The notes: generated by a model from the sequence alone, not told the origin. A stretch of 64,000 bases of DNA from Cryptomeria japonica (GCF_030272615.1 NC_081413.1:562262010-562326009), one strand, 5' to 3'; shown: positions 42,024 to 54,504, counted from the stretch's first letter. Numbers and translations: made by a program.

Positions 42024-43662
42024 TGGTGCAAGAGCACCTAGGTCCTAGTTTTCTTGTTTTTACAAATTTTGGCTTGTACTGACCCTAGCCAAGTCAGTAG
42101 TGAATAAGGACTCTAGGAGGGTCCAAGAGTGTGTAATTTGTCAATGTAGGCCTAGATGGAGTTCATTTTACCTAGGTTTGCATTTTTGTGTAAATAGTGT
42201 GTTTGAGTAGATTTTTTTGGCCTTTTTGTTGGTCAAAAGTGTCAAATGTTGGCAAAAGCCTTAGAGAGGGTCAAATAGGTATTAGGCATGTTTGAAATGT
42301 CATATATGATGACTAGTAATAGGTCTCTTAGGTTGGACAGATCAAAAATGTAAAAAACACAAAGTTGCAAAAAGTTGTCATGACAACTTTTGTTGTCATT
42401 AAAATTTTTGTCCTGAAATTGGTTCAACGCTGAAGCTAGGGATTTATCAATGCCATGGAAGGACTCCACATGTGGGAAGGATATATAAACCCTCTCTTTC
42501 ATTTTTACCAAGGTTGGTGTACTTGGATTTTGGAAGCAATAATCAAAATACAAGATGTTGAACTGCACTTTTCATTTTTTTTGTCAATTTTTGCATTCTT
42601 TGAAGGTTTAATGGATTGAATCCATGAATCCAATGATTGGTTGAGGTTTACTAGTGTGTTTCAGGGTAGGATTTTCATTTTCAATCTTTTTATTTATCAT
42701 TTACTATTGTTTAGGTGATTTGATTCACAAGTAGCCAGTTTTGGCTTGTAATTAGCAGTTTTTGCTAAAATGGGTGCCCCATAAAATCCCATTATGTGTT
42801 CATCATGGCCTTTCGGGACATGGTAGGAAACCCATTTTACAATGTAAATATGAAAGGAGAAGGTCTGAAAGTTTCATTTGGTATTTTTAGCATCTTTCCC
42901 TGGGCGAGCTCAGGAGCAACTCGACTAGAGTTGGCAAGATGAAAAGTTAGCACAAATTGTAGAGGTGAATGTAAATGAAAGTCCCAAGATTTTGGGTAGT
43001 TGTAATAGGATAGTAAAGGTTTTCTTTTGTAGGAGGAATCCTCAAGAGTTCCATTTGAAGTTCCAAAGACAAGATCTACTTGATGCTACCAGTCAAGTGC
43101 CTAGGAGCCCTTGAAATTCTCATTTTGGGGTTTGTGTATGCAAAGAAGGGTTGGAAGCTTAAAACCACTAAAATCCTCTGGGGTTCAGTTAATATTTGAA
43201 TAAAATACATTTTAGTTTGGGGTTCCTTTGTATCTGTTTATCCCAAGACCTCAAAAACCGGTTCTAGGAGGCCTAATTGGGGCTCTTTCCCTTGTAGCCT
43301 TTTCTAGACCAATTTTTGAAATCGATAAGAAACCTTTGGATTGCAGACCACAAATGGAGCTTGAAACCATCTTAAAACATGAGAAAAGAACCATATACAC
43401 CTCTGCAACATCTCAAGACCATTGGAGGGCAGTTTGATGAATTTGAGCCAAGAAGCCATCATTGAGTATATGGGAAACATAGCAAATTGGTAGGGTTCAT
43501 AGCAAGGACACTTGAAGCAAACACCTTGGAGTAAGTAAGAGAAATCCCTAGAAGAGATTGAGAAGGAATTTTAGGTCTAGAAAGCAACTAGGCCTGGTGA
43601 GTTGGTGAAATTGAGCAACATCAACTTAGTGAAGTGTTGAGCAGGCTAGGTGAACTCTATCA
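42024..43662 (+). repeat. 3' LTR of the chromovirus
   Basis: It starts TGGTGCAAGAGCACCTAGG and ends CTCTATCA. The first palindrome (42371-42390) is intact; the second is lost (GTTGTCATTAAAA). TATA box at 42481-42490. Confidence 0.93.
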
Positions 43663-43667
43663 GAAGG
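43663..43667. repeat. Target-site duplication GAAGG of the chromovirus, right
   Basis: It equals 35690-35694. Confidence 0.92.
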
Positions 43668-43850
43668 AGAGCCCAATTTGTAAGAGAGGCATGGTGCACG
43701 TTTAAAGCTAGAGTGTTGTGTGGCAACCTTGATAATTTTAGGAGGCTTTTGGAGTCCGAGGGTTTGTGGTTATCCGAGGGTTCTACTGACAACCTCCTCA
43801 GCATTGGGCTAGCAGTAATGGACATCCTCCGCTTCATCAGACAAAGCTAG
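43668..43850 (+). pseudogene. LINE 2 extra 3' ORF, last part
   Basis: When the chromovirus and one GAAGG are ignored, the frame of 35694 continues here: RAQFVREAWCTFKARVLCGN, LRFIRQS and TAG at 43848-43850. It contains GLWLSEGSTDNLLSIGLAVM. Function unknown. The in-frame join is good evidence that the two parts were one ORF. Confidence 0.6.
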
Positions 43851-44073
43851 GTTTTAGGATTTAGATCTATGTTGGTTGGATATAATAGGATGGCTTGTAG
43901 ACTTGCTCTTTCCCTAGGTGTAGAATTTGATATGTGATATCATTACCTTGTAGCTATGCCCTTCCCTAGACAAAGGGATTTTAGATATGAGATAACATAA
44001 TTTGTACTCACTTTCCTTTATTAATATAGGGCGCTATCCCCACAACAGATAACACTTACCATTAAAAAAAAAA
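43851..44073 (+). other. LINE 2 3' untranslated region and poly(A)
   Basis: No coding region. It ends TTTATTAATATAGGGCGC..., then ATTAAAAAAAAAAA (44061-44074), typical for a LINE 3' end. Confidence 0.85.
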
Positions 44074-44091
44074 AGACTACAAGAAATTTAA
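44074..44091. repeat. Target-site duplication of LINE 2, right
   Basis: AGACTACAAGAAATTTAA is the partner of 33134-33150. Confidence 0.85.
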
Positions 44092-44108
44092 TCAATTTTT
44101 TCACTTAC

Positions 44109-45821
44109 CAGCACATCCATCAGACCAAATCCAATTGTGTGAAGCATTTATCTGACGATGTATGATATTTTCAAAAAAAATGTCAAAAAAATGTGCTACA
44201 TAACTCTTGTCATGACAAGTATCATCATTGATATAAAAATGCACTTCTTTAATGATATTTCGTTCATCTTCACTAGATTCTACACCTTCCACATGAAACT
44301 CTGCATGTCTATACAAAAGTTGTACAAAAATGGCAACCCACTCAGAATGATAGTATTGACTTTAAATCTATGTGTGAGGACTAAACACATAGTTCTCGGA
44401 GAAGTCTACTATTGAAAGAATACAACCCGGAGGAAAGCAATTTTTTGAGATACGAAACTGTTTTGCTTGCCATCTTGCACCATGTCAATGTAGGATATGT
44501 GGATATATCATATTGTGAAATCTACACATAAACTCTTTGTAAGGAAATTCACTCTCTTTTAACATAATTTTGTTTGATTCAGCTCTTAACTTTGTCTAAT
44601 ATTTTTTATATTCAAATCTCTTCCATAGAACTTGCACTGAAAGATCAATGTTCTCAATTTGTACAAATTTCTTCAAATCTCCACAGTCAACACATGTATT
44701 TTTTATACATTATACATTGTACTCATCTGAACCTTCTAATATGTCACATAAAATAGAGTTCCCAAATTGTTTTTCTCTTACAGGGATGACAACATTTGGA
44801 TTAGGTTCATTGCCTTTTCATATGATTGGAGGTGTAGCTGCTGAAATTCATCATGATTTTGACAAGAAGTTTCATGTACCTTATTGATATGCACAAAACA
44901 TGGTCATAATCCCTCAAACATTCTTTGACATATCTTGACATCTAAAAATTCTTGTTTGAATTCTTCAAACAATTCGCTTTGTGTTGTGTCTATAAATTGT
45001 TTTGGATGTGCAATGTTTATACCATCTTCATCTCTAATTTGTAGTGTCTCTTCTATTGGAAGAAACACAAGAGTGACTAGTCCAATATTCAATAACAAGT
45101 CTTTTTACATCTTCAACAAATCTTTTTTTTGAGGAACCCTACCAATATTGACCCAATTCTTTTTAATATTCTCATCCAACCTATTTATTTTCTTTATATA
45201 TCTCTAAACTATTCTTCTAGAGACATCCAATAACTGGGCAATTGCTTGAGTTTATCTTCTCTGTGATAATTTCTTACTAGAAATCATAGTCATTAATGCT
45301 CTTTGTGCAACACTTAAATCAACAATTCAACTTGTGCTCTTGATACATTTAAGAGCTTCTTGCAAATTTTCAACAACTATCTGATTTACCGATCCCTCTA
45401 ATGATTTATTCTTGTTATCAACACCCAACAACTCCAAAATGGGGGTCATTTATTTTCTCCTAAATAACTTTGCAAACAATTGTGCTCTTCAAATTAGAGA
45501 TTTATCTTAAAAATATTCATCCCAATTTTTTTTGTTGTGTAGCTTTATTGTTCTTTCTAGTACCATATCCTTAACTAAAATCTCATTGAAAAGATCATAT
45601 TCATCTATCTCCATCAAATTGGACATACCAAAGAAAAAATTTATGGATTGACTAGGACTAATTTCTTCTATTTCCTGAATCAGGACCACTTCATGCTCAA
45701 TGGGAACTTGTTTTTTAGTAGGTGTTGTATCCCTTTTTTTTGTCTCTCTTATTCGATCATACTTTCGTAATCTAGTCCTTTTATTGCCCATTGGACAAAC
45801 CGCTATTAAGAAGCAATCCAA
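44109..45821 (-). pseudogene. Split transposase-like gene, N-terminal and central part with SDGCAG motif
   Basis: Read leftwards from 45821: a Lys/Arg-rich start (MGNKRTRLRKYDRIRETKKR), an acidic part, then a helix-turn-helix-like stretch (TQAIAQLLDVSRRIV, with a stop after it). Next come FVEDVKRLVIEYWTSHSCVS, a phase change into IAHPKQFIDTTQSELFEEFK and DVKICQRMFEGL, then a Cys/His part (VHETSCQNHDEFQQLH). Near the end it reads EVHFYINDDTCHDKSYVAHF, FFDIFFENIIH and NWIWSDGCAG, which stops at a good splice donor (CTG|GTAAGTGA, 44101-44108). About ten stops and several shifts show it is dead. The length and motif order suggest a transposase; a host gene is less likely. Confidence in the family is moderate. 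Confidence 0.58.
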
Positions 45822-45879
45822 ATATGCAGACCCCTAAATACACATGCCCACATGCACATATATGTCAAGTCAATTGGAC

Positions 45880-47295
45880 CCAACTTTAAATATATATATA
45901 TATATATATACATGCAAACACACACATACATGCAAACATAGAAACATACATGCAGAACACACACACACATGCAGACACAGATACATACATGCAAACACAC
46001 ACATACATACATACATGCATACATACATACACATATACATAGTATATACACAAATATATACACATACACATACATACACATATACACATGCATACACATA
46101 CATACACTATATATACACATATACACATACATACAAATACATATACACATTCACACACACATACATACACACACACATACATACACACATACATGCACAC
46201 ATACATGCACACATTCACATATACATACACACACATACACTCATACACACATACTCATACATACATATACACTTATAAGATCACATACACACACATATAC
46301 ACTCATACACACATACACATACACACATACACATACATACTCACACATACACATACTCATACATACATATACACTTATAAGCTCACACACACATACACTC
46401 ATACACACATACACATACACACATACACATACATACTCACACATACACATACATACACATACACACATACTCACACACATACACACACATGCATACATAC
46501 ATACATACATACATACATACATACACACATAATCACACATTCACATACACATACATGTACATACACATATATACTCGTGCACATATATACTCACACATAC
46601 ACACATGCACTAATACATACATACACACATACATACATACACACACATACATACACACATGCACACACACATACATACACACACATACACATATACACAC
46701 CCATACATGCACACATTCACACATACATACCCACACACATACACTCATACACACATACTCATACATACATGTATACACTCATACACTCACATACACATGC
46801 ATACACACTCATACACTCATACGCGCATACACATGTACACATACATACTCACACATACACATACATATACATACACACATACTCACAAATATACACATAC
46901 ATACATACATACATACACACATGCATATTCACACATATACACATACATACATGCATACTCACACATGTAGACATACATACACATACACACATACTCACAC
47001 ACATACACATACACATACATACATACATACATACATACATTCATACATACATATATACATACATACAAACATACTCACACATTCACACACACATGTACGT
47101 GCACATACACATACACACATACACACATACATGCAAACATACATACACATACATACACATATACTCATGCACATATATACTCCCACATACACACACATAT
47201 ATATCTACATATACTCGTGCATGCACACATACATACACACATATACGTATATACACATGCACATATAAACACATACATAGACACATGCATATACA
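45880..47295. repeat. CA/TA-rich microsatellite, (TACATACACACA)n-like, left part
   Basis: About 1.4 kb consists of TACA, CACA and CATA words on the plus strand. Long frames on both strands (HTHTYTH plus, MYVCMYVC minus) are products of the repeat. It ends at the Copia 2 LTR and resumes at 54505. Confidence 0.97.
47291..47295. repeat. Target-site duplication ATACA of Copia 2, left
   Basis: It equals 54505-54509. As the target is an ACATA-type repeat, a chance match is more likely than elsewhere. Confidence 0.75.
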
Positions 47296-48528
47296 TGTTG
47301 GCCATTTTCTGGAATTGATTATGTGTTGCATTGATGTTTTGTTATTGATTCCAACACTAGTTGTTTGGATGCTTTACCGACACCCTTCTGGTCCTGGTAG
47401 GATGAGTGGCTTTTTGGTTAATTTGGATCCAACATTGTCCAGTAGGAAACGGTATAGTTTGGTTATAGAATTTGTTTGTTCATGATACTCATGCTCATAT
47501 TCAGTCAATTAGTTTTGGTCTAGTGATCGGATGCTATCCTGTTTGCTTAGAAGCTTGGTTTCTAGTTCTAGTGAGGGTTTCACCGACAGAGATTTTGATG
47601 AGATCTTTGATGAATTGTATGTCATATTGGTGCAGCCTCTAGTGGATTTTTAGGATGTTGATGGTGATCATGTTCGAGACTTAACAGATGGAGATCATTG
47701 TTGTAGCATGTGGACCTATATTGGGTCCCAATTGGTCTAGGTTATGGACCAGTTTAATGAAGTGTGTGGATTGGACCTCTTGATACATTTCCCGGATGTC
47801 TTAGGTGTTGGATAATATTTGTTTGGTCTAAGGCCGACATGGTTTGTAATTATGTAATTGATTTATTGTTTGGTGGCTTAACTGATTATTTATGGTTGAG
47901 GGTTTGTATATATAGATGTAAGATCTCATTGTAGATCATCATGGTTATGGGAATGGGAAATGGATGTAATGTGCAAATAATGTAACATCATTCAGGAAGA
48001 GGATTTGGTCTATCATTGGAGATCGAATTGGATTTATGTAAGAGGATTTAGTCCTCTGGTATTGACCTTAACCAGAACTATACTCAAGCATAGGAGATGC
48101 TATCTTTTGCAGTTCACCACTTCTCCAGATTGTAGTGTGGATTTCTATGTAGTCAGTGAGACTTATTTTGTGATGAGAAGTGTGCTCTAGGTTGTTGGCC
48201 TTCCTACAAGTATAGGCCCCTCAATTGTAATTCATATACTTACTACAGAAGTATTATCTGACTATGGGTAGGCTTCCCACCATAGTTTTTCTCTTTATTG
48301 GGTTTTCCATGTACAAATCTCGATGTCATGTGGATGGTATTTATTCTGTGATTATTGTTTATGCTTAATTGGTTTAATTGCTATTCTAGTATTTGGTTTA
48401 AGCATTCTGGTATTAATATTTTAGGTTCTAGTATTTAAATTTTAATTTCTAATGGTTCTGGTAATCTATGACAACTGATTCACCCTCCCCCCCCCTAGTT
48501 GTCTTCCGGTCATTTGAACTATCTAATA
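47296..48528 (+). repeat. 5' LTR of Copia 2
   Basis: It starts TGTTGGCCATTTTCTGG; its end CTAATA corresponds to CTAACA of the 3' LTR, a C to T change in the terminal CA. TATA-like TGTATATATAG stands near 47907, and the tract CACCCTCCCCCCCCC near 48481. Confidence 0.88.
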
Positions 48529-48530
48529 AT

Positions 48531-48542
48531 TGGTATCAAAGC
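48531..48542 (+). promoter_or_regulatory. Primer binding site of Copia 2
   Basis: TGGTATCAAAGC is the initiator-Met site with one G to A change. Confidence 0.85.
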
Positions 48543-48586
48543 TTTGAACCTCTCTACAAAAAGCTTAACTGCTTGATGAAGATCCT

Positions 48587-49768
48587 ATGGTGACTAACAG
48601 TTCAAGTTCATCCAGTTCATCTTGAGCTATCTTTCAAAGAGATATTCCTAGGCTTGATGGAATAAATTACATAGTATGGAAGATTTAGATGGAGACTCGT
48701 CTGAGATGTCTTGGTAAGGAGATTTGGGAGATCACACAGAATGGTGTCATGCCTCATAATCTAACATTTGGCAATCCTCCTCTGGAAAACTTGGATAAGG
48801 AGCTTGAGAATGATAGTAGAGAAAGAGAAACCGTCTTGTGTGCACTTTCTAATCAACAAATAATGGGATTAACTGACAAATCATCTAGAAAGGCTATATG
48901 GGATAAGTTGGAGACTCTTAATGAAGGAGACCCTATAATAAAAATTTCTAAACTTGATGGTTATCGGGTGAGATATGAAAACCGAAAGATGGAAGAAGAT
49001 GAAAGGATTACTACATTCATGGAAAGGGTAAATGAGATTGTTATGGGAATTCAATGTTGTGGTGGAACTCTGAGCGAAGATGAAATTGTTTCTAAAGTTC
49101 TAAGAGCCCTACCACCGACTTACAAAATGAAGGCTACTACTATTAATGAGTTGAGAACAATGGCTAATACATCTGTCAACAAAGATACTTTGGTTGGAAA
49201 ACTATCTACTTTTGAGCTTGAAGAATTCAGACCTTCTGGAGCTGTGCAGACTAAACCTTCTTTTCATGCATCTACATCTGCAAGTGGTAAGAAAGATTGG
49301 AAATCTTTATATACAAAGGAATTGGAAGAAATGAAGAGAGAAGATGATGAGTTTGAGCAACTTGAAGTACTATTTTCTAGAAGAGTACCTAAAGGACTGG
49401 TAGGAAGTAAGTATGAAGGAAAATCACCTTTTAAATGTTTTGCATGTAATAAGATTGACCATTTTGCATCTAGATGTCTTGAAAGGAATTCAAGATTTGA
49501 AGAAAGAGTTAAGAGATCTTGTAAGCCTAACCCTAGATATCAAAACAAGTATAAGTATAGGAAAAACAAAGATAAATCATGCTACATAGCAGATGAGGAA
49601 GGTATCATTGATTCTGATGATGAACTGATAGAAGACTCTTCTAGTGGTTCTAACAATGGGAAGGAATGGGTGTTCCTAGCTATCAAGGAAGATGATCCGA
49701 CACTAGAACATAATGTACCTGAAGAGAAGACACTTGCTGCTAAAATTGAAGACAAGGATGAATGGTAA
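48587..49768 (+). pseudogene. Copia 2 gag
   Basis: From ATG 48587 (MVTNSSSSSSSS) two stops follow (48635 and 48686), then a long open frame: METRLRCLGKEIWEIT, SSRKAIWDKLETLNEGDP, MEEDERITTFMERVNEIVM, SEDEIVSKVLRALPPTYKMK, the copia gag pattern. The CCHC knuckle CFACNKIDHFASRC keeps all four ligands; the usual Gly before His is Asp. The tail after it is Lys/Arg then Asp/Ser-rich. The frame ends at 49768, where one missing G (TGGTAATT for TGGGTAATT) throws the protease out of phase. Confidence 0.9.
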
Positions 49769-51060
49769 TTGACAGCGGTTGTTCACATCATATGACTGGA
49801 GATAAAGGGAAGTTTCTGTCTTTGCAATAATTTCATGGCAGTCTAGTTAGATTTAGAGATGACAAAGCATGTATGATCAAAGGAAAAGGAACTATATCAT
49901 TGGATGGTAAGAACAATACTAACAATGTTTATTATGTTGAAGGTTTAAGGTATAATATTTCTAGTGTAGGACAATTGGTGGATAAGGGATTTGAATTACA
50001 GTTCAAGGATGGAAAATGCAAAATCATTAACATAACTGGCTTGGAGATTGCAACCGGTACATAGAAAAAAGGTAATATATTTAATTTGAACTCCTGTGAT
50101 AAGACTTGTTTGATTACACAAATTGATGAGAGTTGGCTATGGCATAAAAGGTTGTGTCATGTGAATTTTGATTTCATAGTGAAGATCAGTTCAACTAAGG
50201 TAGTTAGAGATATACCTAAGATTATGAAGCCCTATAATTTGGTATGTAAAGAATGTCAATTGGGTAAACAGGTCAGAACCTCTTTTAGGAGTATACAATA
50301 TAAATCAAATGATGTTCTTGATCTTATTCATACTGATTTGTGTGGCCTTACTAGAGTTAAATGTTTTCAAGGTGATAGATATTTCATGCTAATCCTTGAT
50401 GATTATTCTAGAATGATGGGGGTTACTTTTCTAAAGGAAAAATCTGAGGCATTTGAAAAGTTTAAAATCTTTAAGGCTAAAGTGTAAACTGAGATAGGAT
50501 TGAAGATTAAATGTTTGAGGTTAGATCATGGTGGAGAATTCACATCCGGTGAGTTTAATAACTTTTGTGAGAAGCATGGTATAAGAAGATAATTTTCTAC
50601 TCCCCGGACACCTCAGTAGAATGGAGTTATGGAAAGGAAGAACAAAACTATCTTGGATGTTGCTAGAACAAGGGTGATGGAAGCTATTCTACCCCATATC
50701 TACTGGAGAGAATTAGTAAGCACATCAGTTTATACATTCAACATCTAGTACATATCAAAGGAGAAACTAGTAATATGCCTTAGGAATTGTGGTTTGGCAA
50801 TACACCTACAGTTAAGTATTTCAGAATCTTTCATAGTAAATGTTATATCAGGAGAGATGATATCATTGGCAAATTTGATCCTAGATGTGATGAAGGAATA
50901 TTTCCTACTTATTCTAATGAAAGAAAGGCATATAGATGTTATAACAAGAGATTGAAAGAATTGTGGAGAGCAATGATGTCAAAGTGGATGAGCCGAACAG
51001 AGGTCAAATTAAAAATTATGAGAAGGAACCTCTAGTGGAAATGATTATATCTGAACTGGT
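49769..51060 (+). pseudogene. Copia 2 protease and integrase
   Basis: After the frameshift the protease site still reads VIDSGCSHHMTGDKG. Then NVYYVEGLRYNISSVGQL, SWLWHKRLCHVNFDF, CKECQLGKQ (HHCC), LIHTDLCG, ILDDYSRMM, LRLDHGGEF and GVMERKNKT keep the DDE residues. Stops are TAG 50062, TAA 50485, and TAA/TAG around 50592-50622 in RR-stop-FSTPRTPQ-stop-NG, all explained by Gln codons CAA/CAG to TAA/TAG. Further shifts occur near 50745. Confidence 0.88.
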
Positions 51061-51119
51061 AGCACCTTTACTGAATTAGAGTGTTGAACCAGTTACTCCA
51101 GTAGTATCAAAGAATTTTA

Positions 51120-52800
51120 TAGTAACTGAAGAACAGGGAAGAGGAAGAAAGAGTCAGAGGATTCCTAGGTATGTGAGATTGAATCATTTAGAAGATCACA
51201 TCACTGGGGATAAGAACAATGGAGTAATGATAAGAAGAAGATTGGCAACTAATGAGGTATGGTTAATTTCACAAGTTGAACCAACATCAATAATTGAGGC
51301 ATGTAAAGATGAATATTGGTTGAAAGATATGGAAGAAGAATTAGATCACATTGAGAAAAATAACACCTGGACTTTGGTTCCCCGACCTAAAAATAAGAAT
51401 GTTATTGGAACTAAATGGGGTTTTAAGAATACATTGAAAATGAGGATGGTCAAGTTATAAGGAATAAGTCTAGATTGGTTTGTAAAGGATATTCTTAGAA
51501 GGAAGGAATTGATTATGGAGAGACTTTTGCACCTATAGCTAGGATTGAAGATGTAAGATTATTTCTTGCTTATGCTCCTTATAAGAACTACAAGGTTTAT
51601 CAGATGGATGTTAAATGTACAATTTTTAATGGGGATCTTGATGAGAAAGTTTATATTGAGCAACCTAATATTTTTTCACTATCAGATGATACAAACATGG
51701 TTTGCAGGTTCAAGAAAGCATTATATAGATTGAAACAAGCACATAGAGCTTAGTATGCAAGGTTGGATAAATATCTTTTGAAGCTTGGTTTTACTAAGGG
51801 TAGTGCTGACAATAATTTATATTATAAGATCACTCATGATGATATACTGATTATTCAAGAATTTGTTGATGACATTATTTTTGGAGGTGAAGATAACTCA
51901 TGCATAGAATTTTCTAAGAATATGGAGAGAGAATTTGAAATGTCTATGATTAGGAAAATGAAATTTTTCTTAGGTTTGCAGATTACTTAGATTGATAAAG
52001 GTATTTTCATCTGTCAAACTAAGTATGCTAAAGAATTGTTGAAGGAATTTGGTATGGGAGATTCTAAACCAGTAAGTACTCCTATGGTTACAAGTGAGAA
52101 ATTGACAAGAAAAGATGTTTCTACACTGGTAAATCCTACAAGATACAAATCTATGATTGGAGGTCTTCTTTATTTGACTCAAACTAGGCCTGACATAATG
52201 AATATTGTTTGTATTGTTTCAATATTTTAGAGTGATCCTAGAGAAAATCATGAGAGTGCAGTGAAAAGGATTTTTAGATATTTGCAAGGTACATCATAAT
52301 ATGGTTTATGGTACCCTAAGAAAGGTAAATTTACTTTATGTGCATATATAGATGTTAATTGGGTTGGAGATGTTGATGACCAAAAAAGTACTTCCGGTGG
52401 AGCTTTATTTCTTGGAAAGAAGTTGGTTTCATGGATCATCAAGAAATAATCATGTACTTCTTTATCTACTATTGAAGATGTGTATGTTGTTGCTGCTACT
52501 AACTGTACACAAGTTTTATGGATGAAGCAAATGTTGAAGGATATGAAGGTAGATTGTGATGCACGGGTAGTTATTCACTGTGATAACTTTGCTATTATTG
52601 ATATATCAAAGAATTTGGTATTTCATTAAGACAAAGCACATATCTATCATGTATAACTTTATGAAGGAAAAGGTGGAAGCAAATTAAGTTAGATTGGTTT
52701 ATGCGAACACTAAAGAGAAGATTGTAGATATTTTCACTAAACCTTTGCCCAAGGAATCATTTGAGTACTTCAGAGACAAATTGGGGGTTTTTGCCCCTCC
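51120..52800 (+). pseudogene. Copia 2 reverse transcriptase and RNase H
   Basis: It reads NNTWTLVPRPKNKNVIGTKW, then a shift near 51450, [43 protein letters not shown], and the catalytic box EFVDDIIFGG. SMIGGLLYLTQTRPDI and DDQKSTSGGALFLG lead into RNase H (VIHCDNFAIIDISKNLV). Stops include TAG 51752, TAG 51988, TAG 52228 and TAA 52447. The IFTKPLPKESFEYF end is in another phase (52694-53077). Confidence 0.88.
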
Positions 52801-53280
52801 GAAAGAGAACAGATTGATGCAGTTTGGTATCAATCTGGTATTCATTATCAAACATACTATTCATTCCAAAACTGATATGGGGATGCTACTGCTTAGGGGG
52901 AGTAGTAAGATTTGTGATTCAGTGGTTTATGGTTTTGCTTTGATATTTTTTTTCAGATTTCTAGCATTAATGTCAAAGGGGGAGATATATATTGATGTGA
53001 AAAATAAAAAGAAAGTGAAAAAGAAAAAGAAAGGGGGAGAGATATTAAAAAGAAAAAGTAAAAGGGAGAGATATTGATAGAGGAGAGATACATGTATAAT
53101 TCAGAGCTTTACAAAGATATCATTCACAAGGGGATTTTGGTCTTTGTTTCAGAACCTAATTGCTACAACTGTATGTGGGAGATTATTGGTTGTGTTCCAT
53201 TAGGGGAGACTTCTTTGTAATTTGTTAGTACTTAGATGTTTTTCACATCTAGTGTTGCCATCAATGCCAAAGGTGGAGAT

Positions 53281-54504
53281 TGCTATCCATTTGGTAGAAT
53301 TGATAATGTGTTGCATTGTCGTTTTGTCATTGATGCCAACACTAATTGTTTGGATGCTTTATTGACACCCTTCTGGTCTCAGTAGGACGAGTGGTTTTCA
53401 AGTTGATTTGGATCTGGCATGATCTGGTAGGATCCATTATAGTTTGGTTATAGAATTGGCTTGTTCATCATACTCATGCTCATATTCAGTTAGTTGGTTT
53501 TGGTCTGGTGATTGGATGCTATCTTGTTTATTTAGAAGCTTGGCTTTCGATTTCATGTGCAAAGATTTTGATGAAGATCTTTGATTAATTGCATAAGTGG
53601 TGTTGGTGCATCTTTTGGTGGAGTTTCAGGATGCTGATGGTGATCATTTTTGACACTTGGCAGATGGAGATCATTTTTATAGCATGTGGACCTATACTGG
53701 GTCCCGGTTGGTCTAGGTTATGTACCAATTTAGTGAAGAGTGTGGATTGGACCTCTTGATACCTTTTCGAAATGTCTTATGTGTTGGATATTATTTTTTT
53801 GGTCTAAGGTCAACATGGTTTGTAATCATGTAATTGACTTATTGTCTGGTGGCCAACCTGAATGTTTATGGTCAAGGGTTTGTATATGTAAATGTAAGAT
53901 CTCATTGTAGATCATCATGGTTATGGGAATGGGAAATGGATAGGTAATGTGTGAATAATGTAACATCATTCAGGCAGAGGATTTGGTCGATCATTGGATA
54001 TCAAATTGGGTTTATGTAAGAGGATTTAGTCCTTTGGTATTGAGCTTAACCAAAATTGTACTCAGGCATAGGAGATGCTATATTTTGCAGTTCACCACTT
54101 CTCCAGATTGTAGTCTGGATTTCTATGTAGTTAGTGAGACTCCTTTTGTGATGAGAAATGCACTCTAGGATGTTGGCCTTCCTGCAAGTACAGGACCCTC
54201 AATTGTAATTCACATACTTACTGCAGAAGTATTATCTAACTATGGGTAGGCTTCCCACCATGTTTTTTCCCTTTACTGGGTTTTCCACGTACAAATTTTG
54301 TTGTCATGTGGATAGTATTTATTCTGTGATTATTGTTTATGCTTAATTGGTTTAACTACTATTCTGGTATTTGGTTTAAGCATTCTGGTATTAATATTTT
54401 GGGTTTCGATATTAAAGTTTTAATTGCTAATGGTTCTCGTAATCTAGGACAACTGATTCACCCCCCCTTCTCAGTTGTCTTCCGGTTATTTGAACTATCT
54501 AACA
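53281..54504 (+). repeat. 3' LTR of Copia 2
   Basis: It starts TGCTATCCATTTGGTAG (second base decayed from TGTT) and ends TCTAACA; CACCCCCCCTTCTCAG stands near 54459. Confidence 0.88.

Larger units (their letters stand above)
35695..43662 (+). mobile_element. Chromovirus (Ty3/gypsy with chromodomain)
   Basis: This is a complete element: LTRs of 1638 and 1639 bp, initiator-Met primer site, gag with CCHC knuckle, protease, RT with YLDD, RNase H, integrase and a C-terminal chromodomain, polypurine tract and 5-bp duplication GAAGG. The chromodomain places it among plant chromoviruses. It is inserted in the extra ORF of LINE 2. The LTRs differ at roughly three to five sites per 100 by eye; the coding part has about ten stops. 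Confidence 0.94.
33151..44073 (+). mobile_element. LINE 2, 5'-truncated L1-type element, split by a chromovirus
   Basis: LINE sequence is 33151-35694 plus 43668-44073. It begins inside the end of the RT region, so it is strongly 5'-truncated as is usual for LINEs. It contains a CxxC...HxxxxC finger, an RNase H domain, an additional 3' open frame, a 3' UTR and poly(A) at 44063-44073. Near-identical 17-18 bp duplications flank it. It lies in an intron-like interval of the split gene, in the opposite orientation. Confidence 0.88.
47296..54504 (+). mobile_element. Copia 2, Ty1/copia element of Sirevirus type
   Basis: The parts are LTRs at both ends, primer site TGGTATCAAAGC, gag, protease, integrase, RT, RNase H, and five AGGGGGAG-like tracts before the 3' LTR (52894, 52975, 53031, 53060, 53270). 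It is inserted into the CA/TA microsatellite. The LTR pair is clearly more diverged than that of Copia 1. Confidence 0.92.

Noticed and set aside
46088-47485. A 465-codon plus-strand frame and long minus-strand frames rich in HTYT or CMYV
   Set aside because: They are translations of the CA/TA microsatellite and have no protein-like composition.
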